A model generated the notes under the pieces. The model saw only the letters and a list, made by a program, of their open reading frames with translations. It ran no database searches and was not told the DNA's origin. Below, piece after piece: positions 38,356 to 48,070 of a stretch of DNA of 64,000 nt. The stretch spans positions 1 through 64,000 of the forward strand of contig NZ_FOMQ01000013.1 of NCBI RefSeq assembly GCF_900112675.1. Reading direction: 5' to 3'. The DNA comes from Paracidovorax konjaci. Lineage in GTDB: Bacteria > Pseudomonadota > Gammaproteobacteria > Burkholderiales > Burkholderiaceae_C. Numbering within the stretch: position 1 is the first letter of the stretch; each line of letters starts with the position of its first letter. The translations under genes were made by a program, and so were the position numbers.

Positions 38356-39045
38356 TCAGGCGGGCTCGGACTCGGGGGAGGGCGGCGGGGGCGCTGCGGC
38401 GTCCGCGGCCGGTGCGGCGGCGCGCTCGCGCGCGAGCACGTCGGCCAGCGCGCCGTCGAGGATGCGCGGGGCCAGCACGTCGTAGTCGAGCAGCACATCG
38501 AGCAGCGGGCCCTCGGCGATCTCGTCCTGCCGGCGCACGATGAAGCCGTGGCGCTCCAGCAGCTTGAGGTTGGCATCCAGCCGCAGCTTCTTGCCGAGCT
38601 GGTTGCCGTAGTCCTCCAACAAAGTCTTGTACGACAGCACGGGGCTGGCGAGCCGCGCGGAGGGCAGCGGCTTGGCGCCGGGGAAGAAGTCGTTCTGGCC
38701 GTCGCCCTCGGCCTCGGTGCGGCTCGTCTGGCGCTCGCGCTTGGGCAAAACGATGAGCGCCCACAGCACCACCAGCAGGGCCTGCGCGTCGCGCGGCAGG
38801 TCGAGGTTGTTGTTGGCGTTGAGCGCGCCTTCGCCCATCACGGCGTTCTGCGCGGGCGGCAGCAGGGCCACGCTCACGTGGTCCGCATAGATGCTGTCCA
38901 CGAAGCGCAGGCCGGCCTGCGCGAGGCGCTGCTCGACCTGGGCGAACAGTTCGGCATCGACCAGCGCGCGCTTGACGCGCGGGTGGCTGCGCGGCAGCCA
39001 GCGGCGCGTGAGGAGTTCTGCGATCAGCAGGGCGGCGTCGTCCAT
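38356..39045 (-). CDS. mksE: MksE-like KITE subunit of the SMC complex
   Basis: 229 residues, not strongly conserved in sequence, identified mainly by context. It starts MDDAALLIAELLTRRWLPRS. The two winged-helix-like halves expected for KITE proteins are plausible: LLVVLWALIVLP early, and KTLLEDYGNQLGKKLRLDAN with LKLLERHGFIVRR later. A Pro/Ala-rich tail ends it. It lies between the kleisin and SMC genes in the usual Mks order, with almost no gap to mksB. Confidence 0.72.
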   Translation of the reverse strand: MDDAALLIAELLTRRWLPRSHPRVKRALVDAELFAQVEQRLAQAGLRFVDSIYADHVSVALLPPAQNAVMGEGALNANNNLDLPRDAQALLVVLWALIVLPKRERQTSRTEAEGDGQNDFFPGAKPLPSARLASPVLSYKTLLEDYGNQLGKKLRLDANLKLLERHGFIVRRQDEIAEGPLLDVLLDYDVLAPRILDGALADVLARERAAAPAADAAAPPPPSPESEPA

Positions 39046-39121
39046 GGGCAGCGGTCCATCCGGGAAAAGAAACGGGAAGAAAGAAAAGGCACGGAAAGCA
39101 GGGCAGCGGCGGCGGGCGGGT

Positions 39122-40567
39122 TCAAGGGGCGGGCTCGGCTGGCGCGTGCGCTGGCGCCGGAGCGTCCGCGGGCCAGTCGGCCGGCACCACGTGCCCGCAG
39201 CTCATGAGTTCCACCTGCGCATGGTCCAGCGCCTGCGTGGCCGCCTCCCACTGCACGCGCCACGGCTGCCGCGCGAGCGCGCCCGTGGCGCCCGGCAGCA
39301 CGCCGGCCTGCGGGTCGCCGAGCAGCGGCAAGAGCTGGGCCTTGTAGGCCACCTGGGCATAGCGCGCGGACGCCGGCACGGCGCCCAGCAGCGCCTCGGC
39401 CACGTCGCGCGGAGCGGCCTGGCCGCCCTGCGCCCAGGCGGACAGCAGATCGGCCAGATCGCCCAGCTCGCGGGGCAGGGCCACGGCGGAGAGCGTGCCC
39501 ACGGGCGCTTCCTGCGCGCCGGGCAGGTCCTCGGCGGGCCCCTGCGTGGGGCGGTCGCGCTCGAACTCGGCCTCGGTCACGTCCAGCAGTTCGTGCGGCG
39601 CGAGCGCGCACATCCCCACGGGCATGGCGATCGCGCCCTCCGCCAGTGCGCCGGGCTGGCGCAGCGTCTGCAGCCAGCGCTTCACGTCGGTGCTGGTGAT
39701 GCCGGTGGTGCCGAGCGTCACGCGCTGGCGGTCCACCTGCTGCAGCGCGCGGTTGAACTGGCTCGCCATGGCGAGCAGGCGCGACTGGGCCTGGCCCAGG
39801 GCGCGTGCCGCGCGCTCCATGGCGATGTGGCCGTGCGCGTGGCCGATGATGGCCGTGATGGCATCCGAGGCGCGGTCGATGAGCTGCGCCGCGCGGTCGT
39901 AGCGCTGGCGCGCCGCGCGCAGCCGGAATTCGGAGCCGCTCGCGATGGCATCGGCGAATTCGCCGTGCAGCCGCGTGAGCTGCGCCTGCAGCATCTGCAA
40001 TTGGCCGGGATCGAGCGCGCCCAGCTGGTTGGCGCCCACCACCTGCCCGAGCAGCGCGGCCAGCTCGCCGCCTTCGGTGTCCTGCACGGCCGCATCGCTG
40101 TTGGCCAGCGGCGCGAGCAGCCCGGCCACGCGCTGCGCGAGCGGCGGCAGTGCATAGGCGCGCAGGCTGTCGTCCCAGACCAGCAGGCCCACGTCGCGGA
40201 AGCGCTTGAGCACCGTGTCCAGCGCCTCGGGGCGCAGCGCGTGGAACAGCTCGTCGATGCGCTCGCGCGAGAGCTGCGCCTCGCCCTGGCGCGCGAGCTG
40301 CAGGAACGCCCAGAGGCGCAGCTGCACGAGCGCCGCCGGGCCGTGGAAGAGCCCGCTCAGCGCCTGCGACAGTTCCTGCTCGCGCGCAATGCGCCAGAGC
40401 AGCGGATCGTCGGTGGCGGCATCCGTGTCGCGGAAGAAGTCGAACAGCGCGCCGGCCGATTCGCCCAGGCCCCCGGCCGCGGCCAGGTCGGCATCGGGCG
40501 CGTCGCTCCAGGGGGTGTCGGTGCCGGCCGTCGAGGGCCGGGCGAAGGTGTCGGGGGGCGCCGTCAT
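39122..40567 (-). CDS. mksF: MksF-like kleisin subunit of the SMC complex
   Basis: 481 residues from an ATG that overlaps the rsmE stop as ATGA. The N-terminal region (about 40-140) looks like a winged helix (QLRLWAFLQLARQGEAQLSR, RRFRDVGLLVWDD-like). A helical middle holds heptad-like segments (LQMLQAQLTRLHGEFADAIA), and a C-terminal domain follows. This layout and length match MksF/MukF-type kleisins that bridge the SMC heads. Assignment depends on the neighbouring SMC gene. Confidence 0.72.
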   Translation of the reverse strand: MTAPPDTFARPSTAGTDTPWSDAPDADLAAAGGLGESAGALFDFFRDTDAATDDPLLWRIAREQELSQALSGLFHGPAALVQLRLWAFLQLARQGEAQLSRERIDELFHALRPEALDTVLKRFRDVGLLVWDDSLRAYALPPLAQRVAGLLAPLANSDAAVQDTEGGELAALLGQVVGANQLGALDPGQLQMLQAQLTRLHGEFADAIASGSEFRLRAARQRYDRAAQLIDRASDAITAIIGHAHGHIAMERAARALGQAQSRLLAMASQFNRALQQVDRQRVTLGTTGITSTDVKRWLQTLRQPGALAEGAIAMPVGMCALAPHELLDVTEAEFERDRPTQGPAEDLPGAQEAPVGTLSAVALPRELGDLADLLSAWAQGGQAAPRDVAEALLGAVPASARYAQVAYKAQLLPLLGDPQAGVLPGATGALARQPWRVQWEAATQALDHAQVELMSCGHVVPADWPADAPAPAHAPAEPAP

Positions 40568-41286
40568 CCGCAGGCCAGCAGCGAGAGCGCCGCCACGGAG
40601 GCCGTCTCGGCGCGCAGCACGCGCGCCCCCAGGCTGGCGGGCAGGAAGCCCTGCGCCAGCGCCAGGTCCTCCTCGTGCGGGGCCAGGCCGCCCTCGGGGC
40701 CATGCAGCACCTGCACGGCCGGCGAGGCACCGGCGGCATCCAGCAGGGGCCGGCTGCCGTCCCGCAGCGACAGCACGAGCCGCGTGGCGCCGGGCGCAGG
40801 GCCCAGGCGCAGCCAGTCGGCGAGGGCGATGGGCGCGCCCACCGGCGGCACGCGGTTGCGCCCGCATTGCTCGCAGGCGGCCGCGGCGATGGCCTGCCAG
40901 TGGGCCTGGCGCTTCGCGGCCCGCTCGCCCGCGAGCTTGAGCACGCTGCGCGCCGCCGCCACGGGCTGGATGCCCGCCACGCCGAGTTCGGTGGCTTTTT
41001 CGACCAGCCAGTCCATGCGCTCGTTGGCCGGCATGCCCACGACGAGGTGCACGGCGCGGGGCGCTTCGCGCTCCACGGGGTCGTGCGCGCCCACCTCCAC
41101 GTCCACGTCCGAGCGGCCCATGCGCGCCACGGTGGCCGCATATTCGCCGCCGCGCCCGTCGAACAGCGTGATCGCATCGCCGGGCTGCAGGCGCAGCACC
41201 TGCACGTGGCGGGCGGCAGCGGGCGGCAGGGCCAGCGCGGCCCCGCTGGCGAGCGGCTCGGGGCAGTGGAATCGGGGAATGTTCAC
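40564..41286 (-). CDS. rsmE: 16S rRNA (uracil-1498-N3)-methyltransferase RsmE
   Basis: 240 residues, a SPOUT-fold enzyme. It begins MNIPRFHCPEPL with LPPAAARHVQVLRLQPGDAI, the PUA-like N-terminal part. The knotted SAM site shows VHLVVGMPANERMDWLVEKA, ELGVAGIQPV and VLHGPEGGLAPHEEDLA. It normally stands alone or with glutathione synthase genes; here its stop codon overlaps the kleisin start, suggesting one operon with the SMC genes. Confidence 0.95.
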   Translation of the reverse strand: MNIPRFHCPEPLASGAALALPPAAARHVQVLRLQPGDAITLFDGRGGEYAATVARMGRSDVDVEVGAHDPVEREAPRAVHLVVGMPANERMDWLVEKATELGVAGIQPVAAARSVLKLAGERAAKRQAHWQAIAAAACEQCGRNRVPPVGAPIALADWLRLGPAPGATRLVLSLRDGSRPLLDAAGASPAVQVLHGPEGGLAPHEEDLALAQGFLPASLGARVLRAETASVAALSLLACG

Positions 41287-41287
41287 T

Positions 41288-41324
41288 ATTGCTATGTTTT
41301 TGATAGCTGACTATTCAGCAAATA
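41288..41324 (-). repeat. Interspersed hairpin repeat, inverted copy e
   Basis: The minus strand reads TGCTGAATAGTCAGCTATC, then AAAAACATAGCAAT, matching copies a-d with small changes. It lies between amgK and rsmE and is the only copy in this orientation. Confidence 0.7.
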
Positions 41325-41368
41325 CAGCGGCATGGGCACCAAAACCCTTGGAATGGTGCGGCAGGCGC

Positions 41369-42487
41369 TCAGACGCGGCCGAAGGCGTAGCCCGCCACGG
41401 CCTCGGTGCCTTCGATCGCGTCGATCAGCCGCAGCAGCGGCGCGAGTTCGCGGTAGCGCCCTGCCGTGGCGCGCAGGTAGGCGATGAAGCGCGGCGTATC
41501 GGCAAGGTAGCGGGGCTTGCCGTCGCGCAGCGTGATCCGCGCGAAGATGCCGGCCACCTTCAGGTGCCGCTGCAGGCCCATCCACTCCACCGCACGGTAG
41601 AACTCGCCGAAATCGTCGCCCCAGCCGGACGCGCTGGCGGCGCCGAGAATGCCCGCACGCCGGGCCTTCTCCCAGTAACGCACGGTAATGTCGATGACGA
41701 AATCCTCGTCCCAGCTGATGAAGGCATCGCGCAGCAGGCTGGCGATGTCGTAGGTCACGGGGCCGTACACCGCGTCCTGGAAGTCGAGCACGCCCAGGGG
41801 CGCATCCGCCGTGCGCGGCACCATGAGGTTGCGCATCATGAAGTCGCGGTGCACGTACACGGAGGGCGCCGAGAGGTTGTTCGCCACGATGGCGTCGAAG
41901 GCGCGCGCCAGCGTTGCCTGCTGCGCGTCGGAGAGCTGCACGCCGCGGTGGCGGGCGAGGTACCAGTCGGGGAAGAGGGCCAACTCGCGGCGCAGCAGGG
42001 GCTCGTCGTATGCCGGCAGCACGCCGGGGCGCGAGGCCTGCTGCCATTGCAGCAGCACGTCGGTGGCCTGCAGGTACCACGCGTGGGCATCGGCGGGCCG
42101 CTCGGGGTCGAGGCGCTCGATCACCGTCTGGGCCCCCAGGTCGGTGAGCAGCATGAAGCCGTGCGCCTCGTCCCACGCCAGGATCTGCGGCACGTTCAGG
42201 CCGGCATCGGCCATGAGGCGCTGCACGTGCGCGAACGGGCGGCAATCCTCCTTGTCGGGCGGGGCGTCCATGGCGATGCGGCTCGTGCCGTCCGCGGCGT
42301 CGATGCGCAGGTAGCGGCGGAAGCTCGCGTCGGCCGATGCCGGGCGCAGGCTGGCGATCGCCAGGCCGTGCTCGGCTGCCAGGGGCGCGAGCCAGGCTTC
42401 GAAGGCGGCACGGCGGGCGGGGTCGGACCACGCAACGGTGGGGGCGCCGGCATCGTCGGCCGGGCAGGGGGGGCGGGGGTGGCTCAT
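41369..42487 (-). CDS. amgK: Anomeric N-acetylmuramate/N-acetylglucosamine kinase
   Basis: 372 residues from the ATG at 42485-42487. It is an aminoglycoside-phosphotransferase-fold kinase with the catalytic loop VYVHRDFMMRN and metal motif LDFQDAVYGP. SFRRYLRID and MDAPPDKEDCRPF are typical of AmgK, which phosphorylates MurNAc and GlcNAc at C1 for peptidoglycan recycling. It is divergent from lptD, as in pseudomonads. The usual partner murU is not next to it; rsmE follows instead. Confidence 0.87.
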   Translation of the reverse strand: MSHPRPPCPADDAGAPTVAWSDPARRAAFEAWLAPLAAEHGLAIASLRPASADASFRRYLRIDAADGTSRIAMDAPPDKEDCRPFAHVQRLMADAGLNVPQILAWDEAHGFMLLTDLGAQTVIERLDPERPADAHAWYLQATDVLLQWQQASRPGVLPAYDEPLLRRELALFPDWYLARHRGVQLSDAQQATLARAFDAIVANNLSAPSVYVHRDFMMRNLMVPRTADAPLGVLDFQDAVYGPVTYDIASLLRDAFISWDEDFVIDITVRYWEKARRAGILGAASASGWGDDFGEFYRAVEWMGLQRHLKVAGIFARITLRDGKPRYLADTPRFIAYLRATAGRYRELAPLLRLIDAIEGTEAVAGYAFGRV

Positions 42488-42580
42488 GGATAATCCGATT
42501 TTACAAACCCGGCCTGCCCGGACCGGGTGGCCTGCGGCGCCGGCCTTTTCTGGCAAGCGCGCCGCCGACCGGTTGAATCC

Positions 42581-45043
42581 ATGGACCCTTCTTCCTTGCC
42601 CGATCCTCTCCGACCGACGCATCCCCTCCCGCCTGCCCGCCGCCGCGGCCGTGCCGAACCGCCGATGTTCGAGCGCCGGGCGCTGGCGCGGCTGGCCGCC
42701 TGGATGCTGTGCGGCGTGCCGCTGGCGGTTCTTGCACAAAGCGAATCCGAACCCGGTGCGCCGGCCGACGCCGCGCCCGCGCTGCGTTCCAGCCCGCTGC
42801 TGCAGGAAAAGATTCCCGAAGACGTCCGCCCCAGGCTGCCGATCTTCGTGCGGGGCGACCGGGTCACTGGCCAGCCCGACATCAACGCCACCGTCGAAGG
42901 CAACGCCGAACTGCGGCGCGGCGACACCATCATCCGTGCCGAGCGGCTGGACTACGCGGTGCCCGATGACCTGGCCAAGGCCCGTGGCAACGTGCGCATC
43001 AACCGCGCGGGCAACGTGTACGAAGGTTCGGTGCTCGAACTGCAGGTGGACGCGTTCAAGGGGTTCTTCGACGACGCCAACTACCGCTTCCTCATCAATG
43101 GCGCGCACGGCGATGCGCGCCGCGTGGACTTCCTCGACCGCGACCGCGCCGTGGTCCACGACGCCACCTACACCACCTGCCAGAAGGACGACGAATCCAC
43201 CTGGCAGCCGGCCTGGATCGTGCGCGCGCGCTCCATCCGGATCGACAACGCCGAGCAGGTGGGCACGGCCGAGGGCGGCGTGCTCGAATTCCAGGGCGTG
43301 CCCATCCTGCCGGTGCCCGGCAGCTTCACGTTTCCGCTTTCCGACAAGCGCAAGTCCGGGCTGCTGCCGCCCACCATCGGCATCGACAGCGTGAGCGGCG
43401 CCGAGTATTCGCAGCCCTACTACTGGAACATCGCGCCCAACCGCGACGCCACGATCACGCCCACGGTCATGTCCAAGCGCGGCGTGAACCTGGGCGGCGA
43501 GTTCCGCTACCTGGAGCCGACCTACAGCGGCGAGCTGCGCGGCGACTACATGCCCTCGGACCGCCTGCGCGAACGCGACCGCTGGGGCTACGGACTCAAG
43601 CACCGCGGCACGATCGACACCGGCATCGGAGGCATCGGCCTGAACGTGGACGTGAGCCGCGTGAGCGACGACAACTACTGGCGCGACTTCACCACGCGCA
43701 CCAACGGTGGCGTCACCCAGCTCACGCAGCGCCTGCTGCCGGCCGATGCGTCGCTCTTCTGGGGGCGCAACGACATGTCGCTCAGCCTGCGCACCCTCAA
43801 GTGGCAGACGCTGCAGGACGTGAACGCACCCATCGTGCCGCCCTACGACCGCATGCCGCAGCTCCACTGGGGCTATACGCCTTCGGTGCTGCCGAACGGC
43901 TTCGATGCGAGCGTGGAGGCCGACTACACCAATTTCCATGCCGATCGCGCGCTCACGGGCCAGCCCAACGCGCGCCGCACCTATGCCATGGCACAGGTCA
44001 GCCGGCCCTTCCTGGCGCCTGCGGGCTTCATCACGCCGCGCCTGCAGTTCCACGCCACGCAGTACGACTTCGACAGCGCGCTGCCCGCCAACGGCCGCCG
44101 CACGGCCACGCGTGCGCTGCCCACGTTCAGCCTGGACAGCGGCCTCGTCTTCGAGCGCGATGCGCGGTACTTCGGCCGCAACTTCGTGCAGACGCTCGAA
44201 CCCCGGGCGTTCTATACCTACACGCCGTACCGCGACCAGAGCATGATCCCGGTGTACGACACGGCGGCGAACGACTTCAACTTCGCCACCATCTACACCG
44301 AGAACGGCTATGGCGGCAACGACCGCATCGCCGACAACAACCTGCTGACGCTGGGCGTGACCACGCGCCTGCTGGACCCCGTGGACGGCGGCGAGGCCGC
44401 GCGCTTCGGGATCGCGCAGCGCGTGCGGTTCAGCGACCAGGACGTCGTGCTGCCGGGCGAATCCCCCGTGAGCGAGCGCCTCTCCGACGTGCTGCTGGGC
44501 GCGGGCATCAACTGGACGCGCCAGTGGGGCTTCGACTCCACTGTGCAGTACAACCCCAAGACCGGCCGCTCCATCCGCTCCACCGTGGGCGCGCGCTACA
44601 ACCCGAGCGATTACCGCGTCATCAGCGCGGCCTATCGCCTGCAGCGCGGAACCAGCGAGCAGATCGACGTGGGCTGGCAATGGCCGATCAACGACCTCTG
44701 GGGCGACAAGGGCCAGAACCTGGGCCCGGGCCGCGGGCAGGGCCCCGGCCGCTGGTACTCGGTGGGCCGCCTCAACTACAGCCTGCAGGACCGCAAGCTC
44801 GTGGACATGGTCGTCGGCTTCGAATACGACAGCTGCTGCTGGATCGGCCGCGTGGTGCTCGAACGCCTGCAGAGCAGCGTGACCACGGCCAATACGCGCC
44901 TGCTGTTCCAGATCGAGTTCGTGAGTTTCTCGCGCCTCTCGCTGGGCTCCAATCCGCTCACGACGCTGAAGCAGAACATCCCGCGCTACCAGTACCTGCG
45001 CGAGCAGGTCAGCGCGCCGAGCCGCTTCACCAATTACGACTGA
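42581..45043 (+). CDS. lptD: LPS-assembly protein LptD
   Basis: Outer-membrane beta-barrel that with LptE places LPS on the cell surface. The frame gives 820 residues from 42581; an ATG at 42665 gives 792 and starts directly with a good signal peptide (MFERRALARLAAWMLCGVPL, cleavage near VLAQ), so it may be the true start. The N-terminal LptA-like jellyroll includes GNAELRRGDTIIRAERLDY. Cysteines in TTCQKDD and YDSCCWIG fit the paired disulfides of the family. It ends in an aromatic-containing barrel strand. surA follows. Confidence 0.96.
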   Translation: MDPSSLPDPLRPTHPLPPARRRGRAEPPMFERRALARLAAWMLCGVPLAVLAQSESEPGAPADAAPALRSSPLLQEKIPEDVRPRLPIFVRGDRVTGQPDINATVEGNAELRRGDTIIRAERLDYAVPDDLAKARGNVRINRAGNVYEGSVLELQVDAFKGFFDDANYRFLINGAHGDARRVDFLDRDRAVVHDATYTTCQKDDESTWQPAWIVRARSIRIDNAEQVGTAEGGVLEFQGVPILPVPGSFTFPLSDKRKSGLLPPTIGIDSVSGAEYSQPYYWNIAPNRDATITPTVMSKRGVNLGGEFRYLEPTYSGELRGDYMPSDRLRERDRWGYGLKHRGTIDTGIGGIGLNVDVSRVSDDNYWRDFTTRTNGGVTQLTQRLLPADASLFWGRNDMSLSLRTLKWQTLQDVNAPIVPPYDRMPQLHWGYTPSVLPNGFDASVEADYTNFHADRALTGQPNARRTYAMAQVSRPFLAPAGFITPRLQFHATQYDFDSALPANGRRTATRALPTFSLDSGLVFERDARYFGRNFVQTLEPRAFYTYTPYRDQSMIPVYDTAANDFNFATIYTENGYGGNDRIADNNLLTLGVTTRLLDPVDGGEAARFGIAQRVRFSDQDVVLPGESPVSERLSDVLLGAGINWTRQWGFDSTVQYNPKTGRSIRSTVGARYNPSDYRVISAAYRLQRGTSEQIDVGWQWPINDLWGDKGQNLGPGRGQGPGRWYSVGRLNYSLQDRKLVDMVVGFEYDSCCWIGRVVLERLQSSVTTANTRLLFQIEFVSFSRLSLGSNPLTTLKQNIPRYQYLREQVSAPSRFTNYD

Positions 45044-45088
45044 CCGTCCGTCCGTTCCCGACAACCGCCTCGACATCGACGCTTCCCC

Positions 45089-46525
45089 ATGAACCATCGT
45101 GCATTCACCCTGGGCCTGGCGTGCACCGCCTCGGCCATCGTCTTCCTCGCACCGGCCGTGGCCGGCGCACAGGGCCTGCGCACCCCGGGTGGCTCCGGGC
45201 TGTCGGCGCCCGCCGCCGCGCCGTCGCTGCGCAGTGCACCCAACATCACGCTGCCGGCCCCCGGGGCCGCGGCGCGGGGCACGCCGTCCACGCGGCAGGC
45301 CGACTACATCGTGGCCGTGGTGAACACCGAGCCGCTCACCAACAACGAAGTGCAGGCCCGGCTCTCGCGCGTGGAGCAGCAGCTGGCTGCGCAGGGCGGC
45401 GAGCGCCCGTCCCGGCAGGTCCTGGCGCGCGAGGTGATGGAGCGCCTCATCAACGAGAAGATCCAGGTGCAGATGGCCACGGAGAGCGGCATCAAGGTCG
45501 ATGACTACGCCATTGCCCAGGCCGAGCAGTCCGTGGCGCGCCAGAACAGTGTGAGCATCGACGAGATGCACCGCCGCCTGGCCGCCGATGGCATCAGCCC
45601 CGAGCGTTTCCGTGCCGAGCTGCGCAACCAGTTGCTGGTGCAGCGCCTGCGCGAGCGCGACGTGGAAGGGCGTGTGCGCGTGAGCGACATCGAGGTCGAC
45701 CAGTACATGCGCGAGCAGCAGCAGTCCACCGCGACGGATTTCTCCAAGATCGAACTCAATCTGGGCCACATCCTCATCACCGTTCCGGAAAATGCCACGC
45801 CCGACGTGGTCGAGCAGCGCCGCCAGCGTGCGCAGCAGGCCGCCGACAAGGTGCGCGGGGGCGAGGATTTCGGCGAGGTCGCCCGCGAGTTCTCGGACGC
45901 CGCGGAGCGCTCCAGCGGCGGCCAGCTAGGCCTGCGCCCTGCCGACCGCTATCCGGAACTGTTCCTGCGCTCCACGCAGCAGTTGCCGGTGGGCGGCATC
46001 GCCGGCCCGGTGCGCTCGCCGGCAGGTTTCCACGTGCTCAGGGTGATCGAGCGCTCGCGCGCCGGCATCCCGGTCACGGCCGTGCAGACCCATGCCCGCC
46101 ACATCCTGCTGCGCGCCGGCCCGCAGGTGAGCGAGTCCGCCTCCGCGGAACGCCTGGCCGAATACCGCCGCCGCATCGAGGCCGGCCAGGCCGATTTCGC
46201 CACGCTCGCGCGCGAGCATTCGCAGGACGGCAGCGCCAAGCAGGGCGGCGACCTGGGCTGGGCCGGCCCGGGCCGCTACGTGCCGGAATTCGAGGAAGTG
46301 CTGGAAACGCTCAAGCCCGGCGAGATCAGCCAGCCCGTGGCCACGCGCTTCGGTGTGCACCTGATCCAGTTGCTGGAGCGCCGCGAGGCCAAGCTCACGC
46401 AGCGCGAGCAACGCGACATGGTCCGCGACACCGTGCGCGAGAAAAAACTCGACGAGGCCTTCGCCACCTGGGCGCAGGAAGCCCGCGCCCGCGCATACGT
46501 GGAATACCGCGACCCGCCGCAATGA
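45089..46525 (+). CDS. surA: Periplasmic chaperone / peptidyl-prolyl isomerase SurA
   Basis: 478 residues. The signal peptide ends near residue 28 ([12 protein letters not shown]). A SurA N-terminal chaperone domain ([20 protein letters not shown]) is followed by two parvulin domains ([15 protein letters not shown] and [11 protein letters not shown]) and a C-terminal helix. SurA guides outer-membrane proteins such as LptD to the BAM machine; the adjacent genes reflect that. It overlaps rsmA by ATGA. Confidence 0.96.
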   Translation: MNHRAFTLGLACTASAIVFLAPAVAGAQGLRTPGGSGLSAPAAAPSLRSAPNITLPAPGAAARGTPSTRQADYIVAVVNTEPLTNNEVQARLSRVEQQLAAQGGERPSRQVLAREVMERLINEKIQVQMATESGIKVDDYAIAQAEQSVARQNSVSIDEMHRRLAADGISPERFRAELRNQLLVQRLRERDVEGRVRVSDIEVDQYMREQQQSTATDFSKIELNLGHILITVPENATPDVVEQRRQRAQQAADKVRGGEDFGEVAREFSDAAERSSGGQLGLRPADRYPELFLRSTQQLPVGGIAGPVRSPAGFHVLRVIERSRAGIPVTAVQTHARHILLRAGPQVSESASAERLAEYRRRIEAGQADFATLAREHSQDGSAKQGGDLGWAGPGRYVPEFEEVLETLKPGEISQPVATRFGVHLIQLLERREAKLTQREQRDMVRDTVREKKLDEAFATWAQEARARAYVEYRDPPQ

Positions 46526-47304
46526 AGCCGCACATCCCGCGCAAGCGTTTCGGCCAGCACTTCCTGTCCGACCAGGGCATCATCGACGCCATCGTCCGCG
46601 CCATTGCGCCGGCGCCGGGGCAGCCCATGGTGGAGATCGGCCCTGGCCTGGCGGCGCTGACGCAGCCGCTCGTGGAGCGGCTCGGCCGTTTGACCGTGGT
46701 GGAACTGGACCGCGACCTTGCGGCCCGCCTGCGCGCGCACGGCCACCTCGATGTGATCGAGTCGGACGTGCTCAAGGTGGACTTCGCCGCCGTGGCGGCA
46801 ACGCTCGGCGCTCCGCGCGTCCGGGTGGTGGGCAACCTGCCCTACAACATCTCCACGCCGATCCTGTTCCACCTGCTGGAGCATGTGGCGGTGATCGAGG
46901 ACCAGCACTTCATGCTGCAGAAGGAAGTCATCGACCGCATGGTGGCCGAGCCTGCCACCGCAGCCTATGGGCGCCTGTCGGTGATGCTGCAGTGGCGCTA
47001 TGCCATGGAGGATGTGCTCTTCGTGCCGCCCGAGAGCTTCGATCCGCCGCCCCGGGTGGACAGCGCCGTGGTGCGCATGGTCCCGCATGAGCGACCCGCT
47101 CCGGTGCGCGTGGAACTACTGTCCGAACTGGTGCAGGTGGCTTTCAGCCAGCGGCGCAAGATCCTACGGCACACGCTGGGGCGCTGGCTCGACGACCGCG
47201 GAATCGGTGGCGGCTTCGACACCCAGCGCCGTGCAGAAGAAGTGCCTGTGCAGGAATACGTCGATCTGGCACTGGCCGCAGCCGGGGCGCAGCCTGCGGC
47301 ATAG
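46522..47304 (+). CDS. rsmA: 16S rRNA (adenine-1518/1519-N6)-dimethyltransferase RsmA (KsgA)
   Basis: 260 residues. The SAM-binding motif is [19 protein letters not shown] and the catalytic motif is [26 protein letters not shown] is the standard N-terminal block. It follows surA directly; pdxA, which often sits between them, is absent. A terminator follows 66 bases after the stop. Confidence 0.97.
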   Translation: MKPHIPRKRFGQHFLSDQGIIDAIVRAIAPAPGQPMVEIGPGLAALTQPLVERLGRLTVVELDRDLAARLRAHGHLDVIESDVLKVDFAAVAATLGAPRVRVVGNLPYNISTPILFHLLEHVAVIEDQHFMLQKEVIDRMVAEPATAAYGRLSVMLQWRYAMEDVLFVPPESFDPPPRVDSAVVRMVPHERPAPVRVELLSELVQVAFSQRRKILRHTLGRWLDDRGIGGGFDTQRRAEEVPVQEYVDLALAAAGAQPAA

Positions 47305-47650
47305 CCCCGTTCCTGGCATGCGTGCCAGGGACTGGTGGATCCACCCCACCAACCCACCACAAAACCGAAAACCGCCGTGTGGCGGTCTTCTTGTCGCGCC
47401 TTGGGCGCGGCCCTGTTGGACACCCTGGGCCCTGGCCCTACCAGGGTCCCGAAACCGCAGTGTCAGGCTGCAGCGAGCCAGTAGCCTGCATTGAACGGGC
47501 TGCTCATGCGCAGCGCCAGGGGGGACACGTCCACGAGCTTGTCGGTGGGCATCTTCTCTGCGCCGGGATCGAGGGTGATCTCGATGGGCTCCGCAGCGGC
47601 TTCGTTAGCCTCGTTCGCCCGTTCTGCCTGGCTGGTGGATGCAGAACGGG
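47305..47650. other. Intergenic region between rsmA and the barstar gene
   Basis: 346 bases without a convincing gene. It holds the terminator at 47371-47392 and a perfect 11-base inverted repeat (GCCCGTTCTGC, 47617-47627; GCAGAACGGGC, 47641-47651) that starts in the barstar stop codon. The hairpin lacks a T-run, so it may protect the 3' end of the transcript rather than terminate. Confidence 0.6.
47371..47392 (+). terminator. Rho-independent terminator after rsmA
   Basis: ACCGCC / GGCGGT with loop GTGT, followed by CTTCTTG. It closes the lptD-surA-rsmA unit. The A-rich left flank (AAAACCGAAA) suggests it also works on the minus strand. Confidence 0.75.
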
Positions 47651-48070
47651 CTACAGAAAAGAATAGAAACACCGGAACGGAATTTTGCGTTCCGCCCAGT
47701 AATCCGACGCCTCCCGGAAGATGTCCAGCAGTTGCTCGCGCGCTTCCTTGTCGAACTTCACGGTGGTGGGAATCTGCTCCAGCACCACGATGAAGCCGGG
47801 TTGCGGGCCCGATTTATGCAAAGGGTCGGTCATGCAGTCGTACAGCGCGTCGAAGTTCTTTCCGAAGTGGGCCGGGAACATGAACTGGCTGGCGATGAGT
47901 TCGAGGACGTCCTGCTTGGTCTGGGCGTGCGCGAGGTTGGCATACAGGAAGTGCTGGCCCAGCGACTGGGCGGAAGCCTGCAGATCCTGCACACGAAACG
48001 CCCGGATCGACTGCACGATATTCGGGCGCACGCCGCGCAAGGGGTTTTCCTGGTCGTTACGAAGTGGCAT
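47651..48070 (-). CDS. Barstar-like RNase inhibitor
   Basis: 139 residues from the ATG at 48070, which has GGAG six bases before it; an ATG two codons upstream overlaps that site. The C-terminal two-thirds is barstar-like: DVLELIASQFMFPAHFGKNF then DALYDCMTDP, the conserved helix that plugs the RNase active site, and PGFIVVLEQI. Barstar neutralises barnase-type RNases inside the cell. The gene lies downstream of a secreted RNase on the same strand, so it is probably the immunity partner. Confidence 0.87.
   Translation of the reverse strand: MPLRNDQENPLRGVRPNIVQSIRAFRVQDLQASAQSLGQHFLYANLAHAQTKQDVLELIASQFMFPAHFGKNFDALYDCMTDPLHKSGPQPGFIVVLEQIPTTVKFDKEAREQLLDIFREASDYWAERKIPFRCFYSFL

Noticed and set aside
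35518-40567. Wadjet (JetABCD) plasmid-defence system
   Set aside because: The three SMC-type genes are present but no JetD-like nuclease gene lies on either side, and the layout fits the Mks condensin better.
38891-42493. Long plus-strand open frame opposite mksE, mksF, rsmE and amgK
   Set aside because: The minus strand carries recognisable proteins with overlapping starts and stops; the plus frame has no motifs.
42488-45769. Very long minus-strand open frame continuing upstream of amgK, opposite lptD and surA
   Set aside because: It is a high-G+C shadow of lptD/surA with Ala/Arg/His-rich, repeat-like translation; amgK itself starts well at 42487.
47463-47672. 69-codon minus-strand frame after the barstar gene
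   Set aside because: It needs a GTG without a ribosome site, overlaps the barstar end and contains the perfect 11-base hairpin at 47617-47651; better explained as a 3' untranslated region.
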